A stretch of DNA of 64,000 bases from Streptomyces sp. NRRL F-5135 (GCF_000719775.1 NZ_JOHR01000011.1:186001-250000); one strand, 5' to 3'. Counted from the first letter of the stretch, positions 7,078-16,224 are shown. The notes: generated from the letters alone by a model not told the origin. Translations and numbers: made by a program.

Positions 7078-8625
7078 TTACGCCAGCGGCCCGGTCACCG
7101 GCTCCACCGCCGCGACGAGGGCTCCCTCCCGTACGAACGCGTCCGCCGCCGCCAGGTCGGGGGCGAGGAAGCGGTCCGGCCCCGGCCCCTGGACGCCGGC
7201 GGCGCGCAGCGCGGCGATGGCGGCGCGGGACGCGGGCGCGGGCGTCAGGCCGTGGCGCAGTTCGATCGCGCGGGTGGCCGCGTAGAGCTCGACGGCGACG
7301 ATCCGGGTCAGGTTGTCGACGGCGGTACGGAGCTTGCGCGCCGCGGACCAGCCCATCGAGACGTGGTCCTCCTGCATCGCGGAGGACGGGATGGAGTCGA
7401 CCGAGGCGGGCACCGCGAGCCGCTTCATCTCACTGACCAGGGCGGCCTGGGTGTACTGGGCGATCATCAGGCCGGAGTCCACCCCGGGGTCCTCGGCGAG
7501 GAAGGCGGGCAGGCCGTGCGAGCGGTTGCGGTCCAGGAGCCGGTCGGTACGCCGCTCCGCGATGGAGCCGAGGTCGGCGGCGGCGATGGCCAGGAAGTCC
7601 AGGACGTAGCCGACGGGCGCGCCGTGGAAGTTCCCGTTGGACTCGACCCGTCCGTCGGGCAGGACGACCGGGTTGTCGACGGCCGACGCCAGTTCGCGGC
7701 CGGCGACCACGGAGGCGTACGCGAGCGTGTCCCGGCCGGCTCCGGCGACCTGCGGGGCGCAGCGCACGGAGTAGGCGTCCTGGACGCGGGGCGCCTCCTC
7801 CTGCTGGAAGTGGCCGGTCAGCTCGGATCCGGCGAGCACCCGCAGCATGTTGGCGGCGCTGGCACCCTGGCCGGGGTGCGGGCGGATGGCGTGCAGTTCG
7901 GGGGCCAGCACCCGGTCGGTGCCGAGGAGCGCTTCCAGGGTCAGGGCGGCGGTGATGTCGGCCGAGGTGTACAGGCGGCCCAGGTCGGCGATGGCCAGCA
8001 CCAGCATGCCGAGCATGCCGTCGGTGCCGTTGAGCAGGGCGAGCCCTTCCTTCTCCCGGAGCCGGACGGGCTCGATGCCGTGCTCGGCGAGGAGTTCGGC
8101 GACGGGGCGCACCGTACCGTCCGGCCCTTCCGCGTCGCCCTCGCCCATGAGGGCCAGTGCGCAGTGCGAGAGCGGCGCGAGGTCGCCGGAGCAGCCGAGG
8201 GAGCCGAATTCGTGGACGACCGGGGTGATCCCCGCGTTGAGCAGTCCGGCCATGGCCCGTGCCACCTCGGGGCGTACGCCGGTGCGTCCCGAGGCCAGGG
8301 TCTTCAGCCGCAGGAACATCAGCGCGCGGACGACCTCGGTCTCGACGCGCGGGCCCATGCCGGCGGCGTGCGACCGGACGATGTTGCGCTGGAGGCGTGC
8401 GCGCAGGTCCTGCCCGATGTGCCGGGTGGCGAGGGCGCCGAACCCGGTGGAGACCCCGTACACCGGCTCGGGTTCGGCGGCGAGCGCGTCCACGATCTCG
8501 CGCGCGGCGGCGAGCGCGTCGAGGGCTTCCCCGGAGAGTTCCACGCGGGCCCGGCGCCGGGCCACGGCGACGACGTCCTCGGCGGTGACCCCGGACGTCC
8601 CCACCACGACTGTGTGCATATCCAT
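7078..8625 (-). CDS. hutH: Histidine ammonia-lyase
   Basis: 515 residues, full length for the aromatic amino acid ammonia-lyase family. It deaminates L-histidine to trans-urocanate, the first step of histidine catabolism, in the cytosol. The electrophilic MIO cofactor forms autocatalytically from the tripeptide in GSLGCSGDLAPLSH (about residues 143-156), here Cys-Ser-Gly rather than the more usual Ala-Ser-Gly. Other conserved segments include YGVSTGFG near residue 53 and QDAYSVRC near 290. The start MDMHTVVV at 8625 matches the family N-terminus; the open frame upstream is not conserved. A promoter GTGACA-17-TAGGCT places transcription at or next to the ATG, so the mRNA is probably leaderless. 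No other hut gene is nearby. Confidence 0.95.
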   Translation of the reverse strand: MDMHTVVVGTSGVTAEDVVAVARRRARVELSGEALDALAAAREIVDALAAEPEPVYGVSTGFGALATRHIGQDLRARLQRNIVRSHAAGMGPRVETEVVRALMFLRLKTLASGRTGVRPEVARAMAGLLNAGITPVVHEFGSLGCSGDLAPLSHCALALMGEGDAEGPDGTVRPVAELLAEHGIEPVRLREKEGLALLNGTDGMLGMLVLAIADLGRLYTSADITAALTLEALLGTDRVLAPELHAIRPHPGQGASAANMLRVLAGSELTGHFQQEEAPRVQDAYSVRCAPQVAGAGRDTLAYASVVAGRELASAVDNPVVLPDGRVESNGNFHGAPVGYVLDFLAIAAADLGSIAERRTDRLLDRNRSHGLPAFLAEDPGVDSGLMIAQYTQAALVSEMKRLAVPASVDSIPSSAMQEDHVSMGWSAARKLRTAVDNLTRIVAVELYAATRAIELRHGLTPAPASRAAIAALRAAGVQGPGPDRFLAPDLAAADAFVREGALVAAVEPVTGPLA

Positions 8626-8632
8626 ATTCAGG

Positions 8633-8661
8633 AGCCTACGGATTGAATCCGGGGGTGTCAC
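8633..8661 (-). promoter_or_regulatory. hutH promoter
   Basis: On the minus strand, -35 GTGACA (8656-8661), a 17-bp spacer and -10 TAGGCT (8633-8638). The -10 ends 7 nt before the hutH ATG at 8625, predicting a leaderless mRNA. Confidence 0.6.
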
Positions 8662-8832
8662 TACGGCTGCGCGGGGCCCCGGAACGGCTGTGGCGGCCCC
8701 CGGAAGCCGGGCGCGAGGCGCCGGGGAGCGCGTCAACGGGTGTCCGAGCCAGCCCGTACTCTGCTGGGGCTACGACGCTACGACGCGCGGCGGACCGGAT
8801 CGGCGCGCGAGGACCGGGAGGACGCACACCCC

Positions 8833-10578
8833 ATGGAAGACCTGGATCCCGCGGACCCGTCCGTTGTGGGCGGTTACCCGCTGCTCGCCCGGCTCGGCGG
8901 TGGCGGGATGGGGCAGGTGTACCTGTCGCGCACGGCCTCGGGCCGGCCGCTGGCGGTGAAGACGATCCGCGCCGAACTCGGTGACGAGCCGGGGTTCGAG
9001 GAGCGGTTCGTCCGGGAGATACGCAACAGCGACCGGGTGCGGTCGCCCTGGACCGCGACGGTCGTGGACTACAGCCCGGCCGGCGCGCGCCCGCAGTGGC
9101 TGGCGACCGAGTACGTGCCCGCGCCGTCGCTGGGCGAGTGGCTCGAGCGGTACGGACCGCTGCCGGAGCCGGCCCTGCTGTCGCTGGCCGCCGAACTGAC
9201 CGGCGCGCTGCGGGCGGTGCACGGCGCGGACATGGTCCACCGGGACGTCAAGCCCAGCAACGTGCTGCTGGCGCGCGAGCGGCCCCGGCTGATCGACTTC
9301 GGTGTCGCGCGCGCCGCCGACGATCCCCGGCACACACGGACGGGCGGCGTGATCGGCTCGCCCGGCTATCTCGCGCCGGAGCAGGCCGTCGGCACGGACG
9401 TGGGGGCACCCGCCGACGTGTTCTCGCTGGCGGCCGTGGTGGCCTGCGCGGCCACCGGGCGCGGCCCCTTCTCCCCCACGGGCACGGGCGGCTCGGCCGC
9501 GCCCGCGCTGCTCTACCGGATCGTGCACGAGGAGCCCGACCTCGCGGGCGTACCGGAGAAGCTCCTGCCCATCCTGCGGGACTGCCTGGCCAAGGACCCG
9601 GCCGCCCGGCCCACGGCCGACCAGCTCGGCGAGCGCCTGGAGCGGGTGGGCGCCGTGCCCGGCCGGTGGTCCGAGGTGTGTCCCCCGGCGCTGGAGGGGG
9701 AGGCGGAGGCGCGGGAAGAGCCGGTGCGCGCCTTCGTGGAGACCCCGACGCGGGTCGAGGTCGCGGAAACCCCGACCCGGGTCGACGTGGCGGAGATCCC
9801 GACGCGGGTCGAGCCGACGGACATGGCCGCGACGATGGTCGCGACGCCCCCGGCCCGGACGGCGGGCGGGATGCCGGCCGGGGCGGTGCCCGGCGGTGCG
9901 GTACCGGCGGGTGCGGTACCGGTCGGTGCGGTACCGGTCGGTGCGGTACCGGGTGAGGCGCCGGCGGATACGGAGCCGGTCCGGCGCAGACGATGGATAT
10001 GGCCTGTGTTAGCGCTGGCCGTTGTCATGGCGATCATGGCGACGACAGCCGTTCTGCTCATCGCCCGGGACCGCTCGGACGACCGCGCGGACGACCGGCC
10101 GAAGAAGCCCCGGGCCACGTCCTCGTCCGCGGCGAAGGTCCCGGCCAAGGTGGACGGCCCGGCCGACGAGGACGAGCGGACCGACCCGTCCGACGCCCCC
10201 GCACCGCCCGGCGCAGGGGCTCCCCAGGAACCGGCCGGACCCCCGGAGGTCCTGGTCGTCCAGGCGCCGCGTGAACTGACCGCGGGCACGTTCCTGGAGT
10301 CCGCCCGGGCGAAGCTGATCATGCAGGTGGACGGCAACCTGGTGGTCCACGACGAGAACGGCACCGTCCGCTGGGCCTCGATGGCCATGGGCGAGGGCAA
10401 CCGCGCCCTCTTCCAGCCGGACGGCAACCTGGTCGTCTACAACGCCGAGAACAGCCCGGTCTGGGCCTCGAACACGGCGGGCAACGACGGCGCGAACCTG
10501 ATCCTCCAGGCGAACGGCGACGTGGTGGTCGGCCGGGAGAACGAACCACCGCTGTGGGCGGCGGGTACGGGGCACTGA
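8833..10578 (+). CDS. Ser/Thr protein kinase with C-terminal B-lectin domain
   Basis: 581 residues. The cytoplasmic kinase domain (about 15-275) has all catalytic motifs: LGGGGMGQVY glycine loop, LAVKTI lysine, VHRDVKPSNVLL, IDFGVA and YLAPEQ. A low-complexity juxtamembrane stretch follows, with TPTRVEVAE-type repeats and AVPVGAVP-type repeats, then one membrane helix (about 388-412). The outside part has a short acidic/Pro linker and a bulb-type lectin domain (about 480-581) with MQVDGNLVV, FQPDGNLVVYN and LQANGDVVV, the QxDxNxVxY mannose-binding repeats of the family. It therefore looks like a PASTA-kinase-like receptor with a sugar-binding ectodomain. The ATG at 8833 has GGGAGG upstream; a -10-like TACTCT at about 8756 gives a leader of about 65 nt. 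Ligand and substrates are unknown. Confidence 0.9.
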   Translation: MEDLDPADPSVVGGYPLLARLGGGGMGQVYLSRTASGRPLAVKTIRAELGDEPGFEERFVREIRNSDRVRSPWTATVVDYSPAGARPQWLATEYVPAPSLGEWLERYGPLPEPALLSLAAELTGALRAVHGADMVHRDVKPSNVLLARERPRLIDFGVARAADDPRHTRTGGVIGSPGYLAPEQAVGTDVGAPADVFSLAAVVACAATGRGPFSPTGTGGSAAPALLYRIVHEEPDLAGVPEKLLPILRDCLAKDPAARPTADQLGERLERVGAVPGRWSEVCPPALEGEAEAREEPVRAFVETPTRVEVAETPTRVDVAEIPTRVEPTDMAATMVATPPARTAGGMPAGAVPGGAVPAGAVPVGAVPVGAVPGEAPADTEPVRRRRWIWPVLALAVVMAIMATTAVLLIARDRSDDRADDRPKKPRATSSSAAKVPAKVDGPADEDERTDPSDAPAPPGAGAPQEPAGPPEVLVVQAPRELTAGTFLESARAKLIMQVDGNLVVHDENGTVRWASMAMGEGNRALFQPDGNLVVYNAENSPVWASNTAGNDGANLILQANGDVVVGRENEPPLWAAGTGH

Positions 10579-10883
10579 CCACCGGCGGGCACCGACCACC
10601 GGCGCACACCGAGCGCCGACGGGCACCGGCCGTCGGCGGGCACCGGCCGCCGGTGGCGGCCGGCTCCCGCCGCTCCCCGGAGACCCCGGCCCCGCCCTCG
10701 TAAAGCCTCGTCACCGCCCTCCCCGAAGCCGCGTATCTCCATATCCCGGCGCCGGAGCACGGCCGCCGCCTACGCTGGCAGGTGGGGACGCGAGACGTGA
10801 GCCAGGGCACATCTGCCGTATCGTTGAGGCGGTCCACGACAGATCGGCAGGGCAGTGCGCAGGGAACGGGCAGGAGGCGGCTG
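10579..10883. other. Intergenic repeat-rich region with terminator-like hairpin
   Basis: 305 nt without a supported gene. It begins with imperfect repeats of GGCACCGRCC-type units (about 10580-10660). A hairpin GCCGACGG (10615-10622) / CCGTCGGC (10630-10637) could terminate the kinase transcript. The 3' part should contain the cyclase promoter and its GGAGG ribosome binding site (10873-10877). Confidence 0.4.
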
Positions 10884-12035
10884 GTGACCGTCGACGATTC
10901 GAATTCCGGAGAGGACACCCCGCCGCCGTCGGACTCCGCCGGATATCCGACCCCGCACCACGACGTCGACCACACGGCCGCGCCGACGGACGATCCCCTC
11001 GCCATCCGGCTCGAACAGCTGATCCTGGGCGCGGAACGGCGCTACACCCCCTTCCAGGCCGCCCGGACCGCCGGGGTCTCGATGGATCTCGCCTCCCGGT
11101 TCTGGCGGGCCATGGGCTTCGCGGACATCGGGCAGGCCAGCGCGCTGACCGAGGCCGACGTCCTGGCGCTGCGGCGGCTGGCGGGTCTGGTGGAGGCGGG
11201 GCTGCTCAGCGAGCCGATGGCCATCCAGGTCGCCCGGTCGACGGGGCAGACGACCGCCCGGCTGGCGGAGTGGCAGATCGACTCGTTCCTGGAAGGGCTC
11301 ACCGAGCCCCCCGAGCCGGGGATGACCCGCACCGAGGTCACCTACCCCCTCGTCGAGCTGCTGCTGCCGGAACTGGAGGAGTTCCTCGTCTACGTCTGGC
11401 GGCGCCAGCTCGCCGCCGCGACCGGCCGGGTGGTCCAGGCGGCCGACGACGAGGAGATGGTGGACCGTCGGCTGGCGGTCGGGTTCGCGGATCTCGTCGG
11501 GTTCACGCGACTGACCCGCAGGCTGGAGGAAGAGGAGCTCGGCGAGCTGGTCGAGGCGTTCGAGACGACCTCCGCCGACCTGGTCGCCGCGCACGGCGGC
11601 CGACTGGTCAAGACGCTGGGCGACGAGGTGCTGTACGCGGTGGACGACGCGGGCACGGCCGCCGAGATCGCGCTGCGGCTGATCGAGACGCTCAAGCACG
11701 ACGCGACGATGCCGGCGCTGCGCGTGGGCATCGCCTTCGGGACGGTCACCACCCGGATGGGCGATGTCTTCGGCACCACGGTGAACCTGGCGAGCCGGCT
11801 CACCTCGATAGCGCCGAAGGACACGGTCCTGGTCGACGGCGCGTTCGCGGAGGAACTGATCCGCACGGGCGACGCGCCCGCCTCCGAGACGGAGGCGGCG
11901 GAGGCGGCGGCGAAGGCCGAGAAGGAGGGCGAGACCGCGCCGGAGTACCGCTTCGGGCTCCGCCCGATGTGGCAGCGGCCGGTGCGCGGGCTCGGCGTGG
12001 TCGAGCCATGGCTCCTGGGCCGACGCGAGTCCTAG
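10884..12035 (+). CDS. cya: Class III adenylate cyclase
   Basis: 383 residues, soluble. An N-terminal helical regulatory region (about 30-200) with FQAARTAGVSMDLASRFWRAMGF, resembling the pH-sensing module of related actinobacterial cyclases, precedes a class III catalytic domain (about 200-345). Metal ligands are in FADLVGFTRL and LVKTLGDEVLY; the Lys of the latter and Asp of GDVFG fit adenine specificity. FGTTVNLASRL holds the transition-state Asn and Arg. It should make cAMP from ATP; cAMP in Streptomyces acts through Crp in germination and antibiotic production. The GTG at 10884 is preceded by GGAGG 6 nt upstream, so the longer open frame from 10782 is not used. The C-terminus has an Ala/Glu-rich run and a conserved-looking tail. 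From memory it corresponds to S. coelicolor SCO4928. Confidence 0.88.
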   Translation: MTVDDSNSGEDTPPPSDSAGYPTPHHDVDHTAAPTDDPLAIRLEQLILGAERRYTPFQAARTAGVSMDLASRFWRAMGFADIGQASALTEADVLALRRLAGLVEAGLLSEPMAIQVARSTGQTTARLAEWQIDSFLEGLTEPPEPGMTRTEVTYPLVELLLPELEEFLVYVWRRQLAAATGRVVQAADDEEMVDRRLAVGFADLVGFTRLTRRLEEEELGELVEAFETTSADLVAAHGGRLVKTLGDEVLYAVDDAGTAAEIALRLIETLKHDATMPALRVGIAFGTVTTRMGDVFGTTVNLASRLTSIAPKDTVLVDGAFAEELIRTGDAPASETEAAEAAAKAEKEGETAPEYRFGLRPMWQRPVRGLGVVEPWLLGRRES

Positions 12036-12241
12036 CCAGTACCTCTCCCGGCGAGGTTCGCCCCGTCGCGGCACCAGGCCGCGTCGTTCGGATCACCGCG
12101 CGTCGCACCGGCTGTGTCACCTCGCCGCACAGTCGGCGGAAGCAACCCTTCCTGGGCGTGCGGCGGTCTTACCAGGCGTCGTGCTCAGAGGATCGGCCTC
12201 TGTCGACTCGTACTGGTAGACCGACGGGAAGGGCGTACTCC

Positions 12242-12499
12242 ATGGTGCTGGATCCCAACTTCTGCCTGGATGTTCCGGAGGGTTTCGACGACTCGGACGC
12301 TGAGACCGGGGTGCATCCCATCGCCAGGAAGCTGTTCCTCGCCACAACCGCCGCGGAAGTCTTCAAGAAAGCCCATGAGTGGGTGCGGGAACAAAAAATC
12401 CGCGTGGCAGACGTGTCGTGGGATTTCTTCCACGACGAGGACGAGCCCTACTGTCTGAGCGTCTATTTCACGTTCGAGCTGGATCCCGAAGACGCTTGA
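12242..12499 (+). CDS. Small conserved acidic protein, unknown function
   Basis: 85 residues, acidic and soluble, with no signal peptide or membrane helix. It starts MVLDPNFCLDVPEGFDD and contains a helix-like segment AAEVFKKAHEWVREQ followed by a strand-like VADVSWDFFHDEDEPYCLSVYFTFEL. GGAAGGG lies 8 nt upstream of the ATG. The composition looks like a real coding gene, and a gene of this kind sits in the same place between cya and the enoyl-CoA hydratase in other streptomycetes (memory). No family name is offered. Confidence 0.7.
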   Translation: MVLDPNFCLDVPEGFDDSDAETGVHPIARKLFLATTAAEVFKKAHEWVREQKIRVADVSWDFFHDEDEPYCLSVYFTFELDPEDA

Positions 12500-12636
12500 C
12501 CACTGACCACGACTGTGCGGTTTCGTTTCGATCAACGATCTGACGATCCGAACGAACCCGGCCGGCGGCCCTCCCGGCGCTAGGCTCTCCTCCCGGTGCA
12601 ACACGTGAACCGTCGTTAACGCAACCGGGAGACGCC

Positions 12637-13527
12637 GTGACTGGGACCGAGCACGTGACTGGGACCGAGCAGGGGCACGAGGACGGGCACAGGACCGGGC
12701 ACGAGGCCGGGGCCGGCCCGGGGCCCGGGGCCGAGCAGCGGTTCGGCGAGTTCGTCGCCGTGCGGCGGCACGGGCGCGGGCACGTCGCGGAACTGGTCCT
12801 GGACCGGCCCGGGGCCATGAACGCCGTCTCGACCGAGATGGCCCGGTGTCTCACCGCCGCGTGCGACGCGCTGGCCGCCGACCGGACCGTACGGGTCACG
12901 GTCCTGACCTCGACGCACGCGCGCGCCTTCTGCGTCGGCGCGGACCTCAAGGAGCGCAACGCGCTGACGGACGCCGAACTGGTACGGCAGCGGCCGACCG
13001 CCCGCGCCGCGTACACCGGCGTCCTGGAGCTGCCCATGCCGACCGTCGCCGCCGTGCACGGCTTCGCCCTGGGCGGCGGCTTCGAGCTGGCGCTGGCCTG
13101 CGACCTGATCGTCGCGGACGGGACGGCGGTCGTCGGGCTGCCCGAGGTGTCGGTCGGGGTGATCCCCGGGGGCGGCGGTACGCAGTTGCTGCCCCGGCGG
13201 GTCGGCGCGGCGCGGGCCGCGGAGCTGGTGTTCACGGCCCGGCGGGTGGCGGCGGCGGAGGCGGCCGGGCTGGGGCTGGTCGACCGGCTGGTGGACGAGG
13301 GGGCGGACCGGGACGAGGCCCTCGCCCTGGCGGACCGTATCGCCGCGAACTCCCCCGTCGGCCTGCGCGCCGCCAAACGCGCCCTGCGGCTCGGGCACGG
13401 GCTCGACCTGCGGGCGGGCCTGGAGGTGGAGGACGCCGCGTGGCGGACGGTGGCGTTCTCCGGGGATCGGGCGGAGGGCGTGGCGGCGTTCAACGAGAAG
13501 CGCACGCCGGAGTGGCCCGGCGCCTGA
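12637..13527 (+). CDS. Enoyl-CoA hydratase/isomerase family protein
   Basis: 296 residues. A low-complexity N-terminus (GTEHVTGTEQGHEDGHR, Gly/His/Glu/Thr-rich, residues 3-32) precedes a complete crotonase fold. The oxyanion-hole segment is FCVGADLKER and GFALGGGFELALACD; the two catalytic-position glutamates are present in GGGFELA and GLPEVSVGVIPGGGGTQ, so hydratase activity is plausible. Likely substrate is an enoyl-CoA from fatty acid or amino acid breakdown; the exact one cannot be told. GTG at 12637 has GGGAG about 6 nt upstream. It is monocistronic, ending convergent with the oxidoreductase gene 38 nt away. Confidence 0.88.
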   Translation: MTGTEHVTGTEQGHEDGHRTGHEAGAGPGPGAEQRFGEFVAVRRHGRGHVAELVLDRPGAMNAVSTEMARCLTAACDALAADRTVRVTVLTSTHARAFCVGADLKERNALTDAELVRQRPTARAAYTGVLELPMPTVAAVHGFALGGGFELALACDLIVADGTAVVGLPEVSVGVIPGGGGTQLLPRRVGAARAAELVFTARRVAAAEAAGLGLVDRLVDEGADRDEALALADRIAANSPVGLRAAKRALRLGHGLDLRAGLEVEDAAWRTVAFSGDRAEGVAAFNEKRTPEWPGA

Positions 13528-13565
13528 ACCGGGGGGCCAGGCGCCCGGGCCGCGTCGGTCCGCCG

Positions 13566-14618
13566 TCAGTCGGTGCCGCTTGGGGCATCGTCGGATGCGA
13601 CCCGGACGAGGACCTTGCCGCGGCTGTCGCCCCGGAAGATGCGGGCGAGCGCCTCCGGCGCGTGCTCCAGCCCGTCCAGGACGACCCGCTCGTGCCGCAG
13701 TCGGCCGTCGCCGAGCCGGACGGCCAGTTCCCCGGTGATCTCGTCGAAGCGGTCGACATGGTCGGCGACCTGGAAACCGCGCGCGGTGGCACGCTGCTCG
13801 ACCAGCTCCACCAGGTTCCGGATGCCGTGGCGCTGGGCGGGGTCGGCGCTGTAGTCGGCGATCATGCCGCACATCGCGAGCCGCGCTCCGGTGTTGATCC
13901 TGCTGAGCACATGGTCCAGTATCTCCCCGCCGGCGTTCTCGACGTCCGCGTCGATGCCGTCGGGGGTGGCCTCGTCGAGCCGGTCGCGCCAGTGCGGGTC
14001 GCGTCGGTCGACGCAGGCGTCGAAGCCCAGTTCCTCGACGGCGTAACGGCACTTGTCCGGCCCTCCGGCCAGCCCGACCACCCGCGCGCCGCGTTCCTTC
14101 GCGAGCTGGCCGGCGATCGACCCCACCGCGCCGGCGGCCGCGGAGACCACGACCGTACGGCCCGGCCGCGGGTCGGCGATCTCGACCGCGAGCCAGGCGG
14201 TGATGCCGGTCAGGCCCAGTACACCCAGCAGGTCCTCGAGCGATGCGGGCAGAGGCTCGGGCAGCACGGTGAACGGCATCTCGAGCTCGGCGTCATCGGC
14301 TACCTGATAGTCCTGCCAGCCGGTGAACCCCAGCACGTGCGTGCCGACCGGCAGATCGGTGCGCCGTGAGGCGACCACCCGGCCGATCCCCACTCCGCGC
14401 ATCACCGCGCCCTCCCGCACCGGAGGCAGGTCGCTGCGGATGTCGCTCATGAAGATCCGGCTCGACGGGTCCACGGAGAGCATCAGCGTCCGGACCAGGG
14501 CCTGGCCGTCCTCCAGTTCGGGTACCTCCGTCGTCACCAGCTCCAGGCCGGGCTCCTCGGTGAGCCCCGTGGGGCGCTTGCTCAGCCTGAACGCTCGGTT
14601 CCTCTCGGCGGCGGGCAT
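13566..14618 (-). CDS. NADP-dependent oxidoreductase, medium-chain (LTB4DH/CurA-like)
   Basis: 350 residues. Hallmarks of the zinc-independent medium-chain reductases that reduce alkenal/alkenone double bonds: N-terminal LMLSVDPSSRIFM, SAAAGAVGSIAGQLAKERGARVVGLAGG nucleotide-binding fold near 150-178, and DVENAGGEILDHVLSRIN. No Zn-ligand pattern is present. GAGGAGAC lies just before the ATG at 14618, which gives the canonical family N-terminus MPAAERNRAF. It follows an AraC-type regulator on the same strand after 192 nt, so that regulator may control it. Likely role is detoxification of reactive unsaturated carbonyls (inference from family). Confidence 0.88.
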   Translation of the reverse strand: MPAAERNRAFRLSKRPTGLTEEPGLELVTTEVPELEDGQALVRTLMLSVDPSSRIFMSDIRSDLPPVREGAVMRGVGIGRVVASRRTDLPVGTHVLGFTGWQDYQVADDAELEMPFTVLPEPLPASLEDLLGVLGLTGITAWLAVEIADPRPGRTVVVSAAAGAVGSIAGQLAKERGARVVGLAGGPDKCRYAVEELGFDACVDRRDPHWRDRLDEATPDGIDADVENAGGEILDHVLSRINTGARLAMCGMIADYSADPAQRHGIRNLVELVEQRATARGFQVADHVDRFDEITGELAVRLGDGRLRHERVVLDGLEHAPEALARIFRGDSRGKVLVRVASDDAPSGTD

Positions 14619-14810
14619 CCGCGTCTCCTCGTTCACTGTCGGGTCCGGGCGCGGCGAAGCCGCCCGGACCGGCACCTGCGGCCCGCACGCGCCGACCGCG
14701 GCGTCCCGCTCCGGGCCGCCACCGCCAACGTATGCGGGCCCGGCCAGCGCCACCGTGTACGCGCACGCCGCGGGGCGGTACGAGCGGGCCGTCCCGGCTG
14801 CCGGACCCGC

Positions 14811-15815
14811 TCAGGCCCGCTCGGAGGGTTCGGCCAGTGACGCCTCGCGCGTGCGCGCGCCCTTGTCGCGGTACTCCTGCGGGGACATCCCGTGCACGGC
14901 ACGGAACCGCCGGTTCAGATGACTGCTGTCGACGAAGCCCCACCGCCGCGCCAGCGCCGCGACCGTCGCGTCCCCGGTCAGCAGTTCCTCGCGCACCCGG
15001 GCGATCCGCTTGGCGCGCAGCACCCCCGTGAACGTGTCACCGGCATCGTGGAACAGCCGCGTGAGGGTGCGCACCGAGATGCTGTTCGCCGCCGCCACCT
15101 GTTCGGCTGACAGGTCCCTGCGGCCAAGGTGGCTCTCCAGGTAGCGTTCCACCGCCACCCGCCGGGCGGGTGGGGACGCCGACTGAAGCGCACCCCAGCC
15201 GAGCTCGAGCAGGGCGTTGCGCGCCGCGACCACGGCCGCGCCCGACAGCCGGGGAAGCGATGCGCCGAGGGAGTCCAGATAGCTCCGTAGCAGTTGCGTC
15301 TCGGGCACCGGGCCGCGCGCCGGCTCACCCCCGCCCATCCAGCACCCCGCGTCCTCGAGGAGACGGCGTCGCACCATGACACTGCGCGCGACGACGGGCT
15401 CGCGCGCCGTCACCCGCGCCGGACGGCGGCTCTCCCAGAAGAGGGCGTCGCCCGGGCGCAGCAGCCAGTCGTGACCGTCCTGACGGAAGACCGCGCTTCC
15501 CGCGCCCATCACGGAGACGATCAGGTAGTCGTCTCCCGTCTCCGCGATCTGACGGGCGCCGCGTACACCACTGAACGGGCCGGACTCCCAGTCCACCAGG
15601 GCGATGTCATCGATCCAACGACGCCGGACCACCGCTCGGCCCCGGTCCGGGTCCGACGGCGGGGACGGGGACGGCGGTGATGGCGGGGACGGCGACGGAA
15701 AGCGCAGCGACCACGGCAGATCGGTCACGGCACTCAGGAGATGCTCCCAATCGGCGGCCTCGGACGGTCGTACGAAGCCGTCACCCCATGGCCGGGTGTC
15801 TGTTTCCTCGGGCAT
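14811..15815 (-). CDS. AraC-family transcriptional regulator
   Basis: 334 residues. The C-terminal AraC/XylS DNA-binding region (about 225-325) has both helix-turn-helix units, the second with the typical WGFVDSSHLNRRFRAVHGMSPQEYR. The N-terminal part resembles the AraC-binding-domain-like (AraC_binding_2/NitR-type) sensor, with FWESRRPARVTAREP. A Pro/Ser repeat (SPSPPSPPSPSPP, about 40-53) interrupts the N-terminal region. It is divergent from an ArsR gene 73 nt away. TAAGCT (15822-15827) lies 6 nt before the ATG, suggesting a leaderless start. It probably controls the downstream oxidoreductase gene. Confidence 0.88.
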   Translation of the reverse strand: MPEETDTRPWGDGFVRPSEAADWEHLLSAVTDLPWSLRFPSPSPPSPPSPSPPSDPDRGRAVVRRRWIDDIALVDWESGPFSGVRGARQIAETGDDYLIVSVMGAGSAVFRQDGHDWLLRPGDALFWESRRPARVTAREPVVARSVMVRRRLLEDAGCWMGGGEPARGPVPETQLLRSYLDSLGASLPRLSGAAVVAARNALLELGWGALQSASPPARRVAVERYLESHLGRRDLSAEQVAAANSISVRTLTRLFHDAGDTFTGVLRAKRIARVREELLTGDATVAALARRWGFVDSSHLNRRFRAVHGMSPQEYRDKGARTREASLAEPSERA

Positions 15816-15840
15816 CGACGCAGCTTAGGCAACGAGCAGG

Positions 15841-15856
15841 CATCGAGATATCGTGG
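15841..15856. promoter_or_regulatory. Candidate ArsR operator, upstream copy
   Basis: CATCGAGATATCGTGG contains ATCG-N2-ATAT, the half shared with the operator in the quinone-reductase promoter (16232-16247). It lies 33-48 nt upstream of the ArsR start, in the divergent region with the AraC gene, consistent with autoregulation. Confidence 0.4.
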
Positions 15857-15888
15857 TGTGTCGGAGTGTCTGGCGAGGGAGGCGGCTC

Positions 15889-16224
15889 ATGGCCGTGACG
15901 GCGGGACCAGGGTCGGGGGCGGATCTGATCGAGGTGTTCAAGGCTCTCGGCAACCCTGCCCGTTTGCAGATCATGCGGTGGCTGAAGGATCCCGACACGC
16001 ACTTCCGCGAGTACGAGCCGATCGCGGACCGCCAGTCGGTCGGTGTGTGTGTCACCCACATTCAGGCGAAGTCGGGGCTCGCACAGTCGACCGTCTCCAG
16101 CTACATGAGCACGCTGGAGCGGGCGGGACTCGTGCGTCCCACCCGGGTGGGCAAGTGGACTCACTTCCGGCGCGATGAAGAGCGGCTGGAGCAGGTGGCA
16201 CGGGCGATCAGCACCACCATCTGA
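15889..16224 (+). CDS. ArsR-family winged-helix repressor
   Basis: 111 residues with a single winged HTH: IEVFKALGNPARLQIMRWL, then LAQSTVSSYMSTLERAGLV recognition helix and VRPTRVGKWTHFRRDEERL wing. Cys occurs only in VGVCVTHIQ, so there is no obvious metal-binding CxC pair; it may sense a small molecule or redox state. GAGGGAGG precedes the ATG at 15889. The stop codon abuts the -35 of the quinone-reductase promoter, and a shared operator-like motif occurs upstream of both genes, so it likely represses itself and the reductase. Confidence 0.88.
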   Translation: MAVTAGPGSGADLIEVFKALGNPARLQIMRWLKDPDTHFREYEPIADRQSVGVCVTHIQAKSGLAQSTVSSYMSTLERAGLVRPTRVGKWTHFRRDEERLEQVARAISTTI

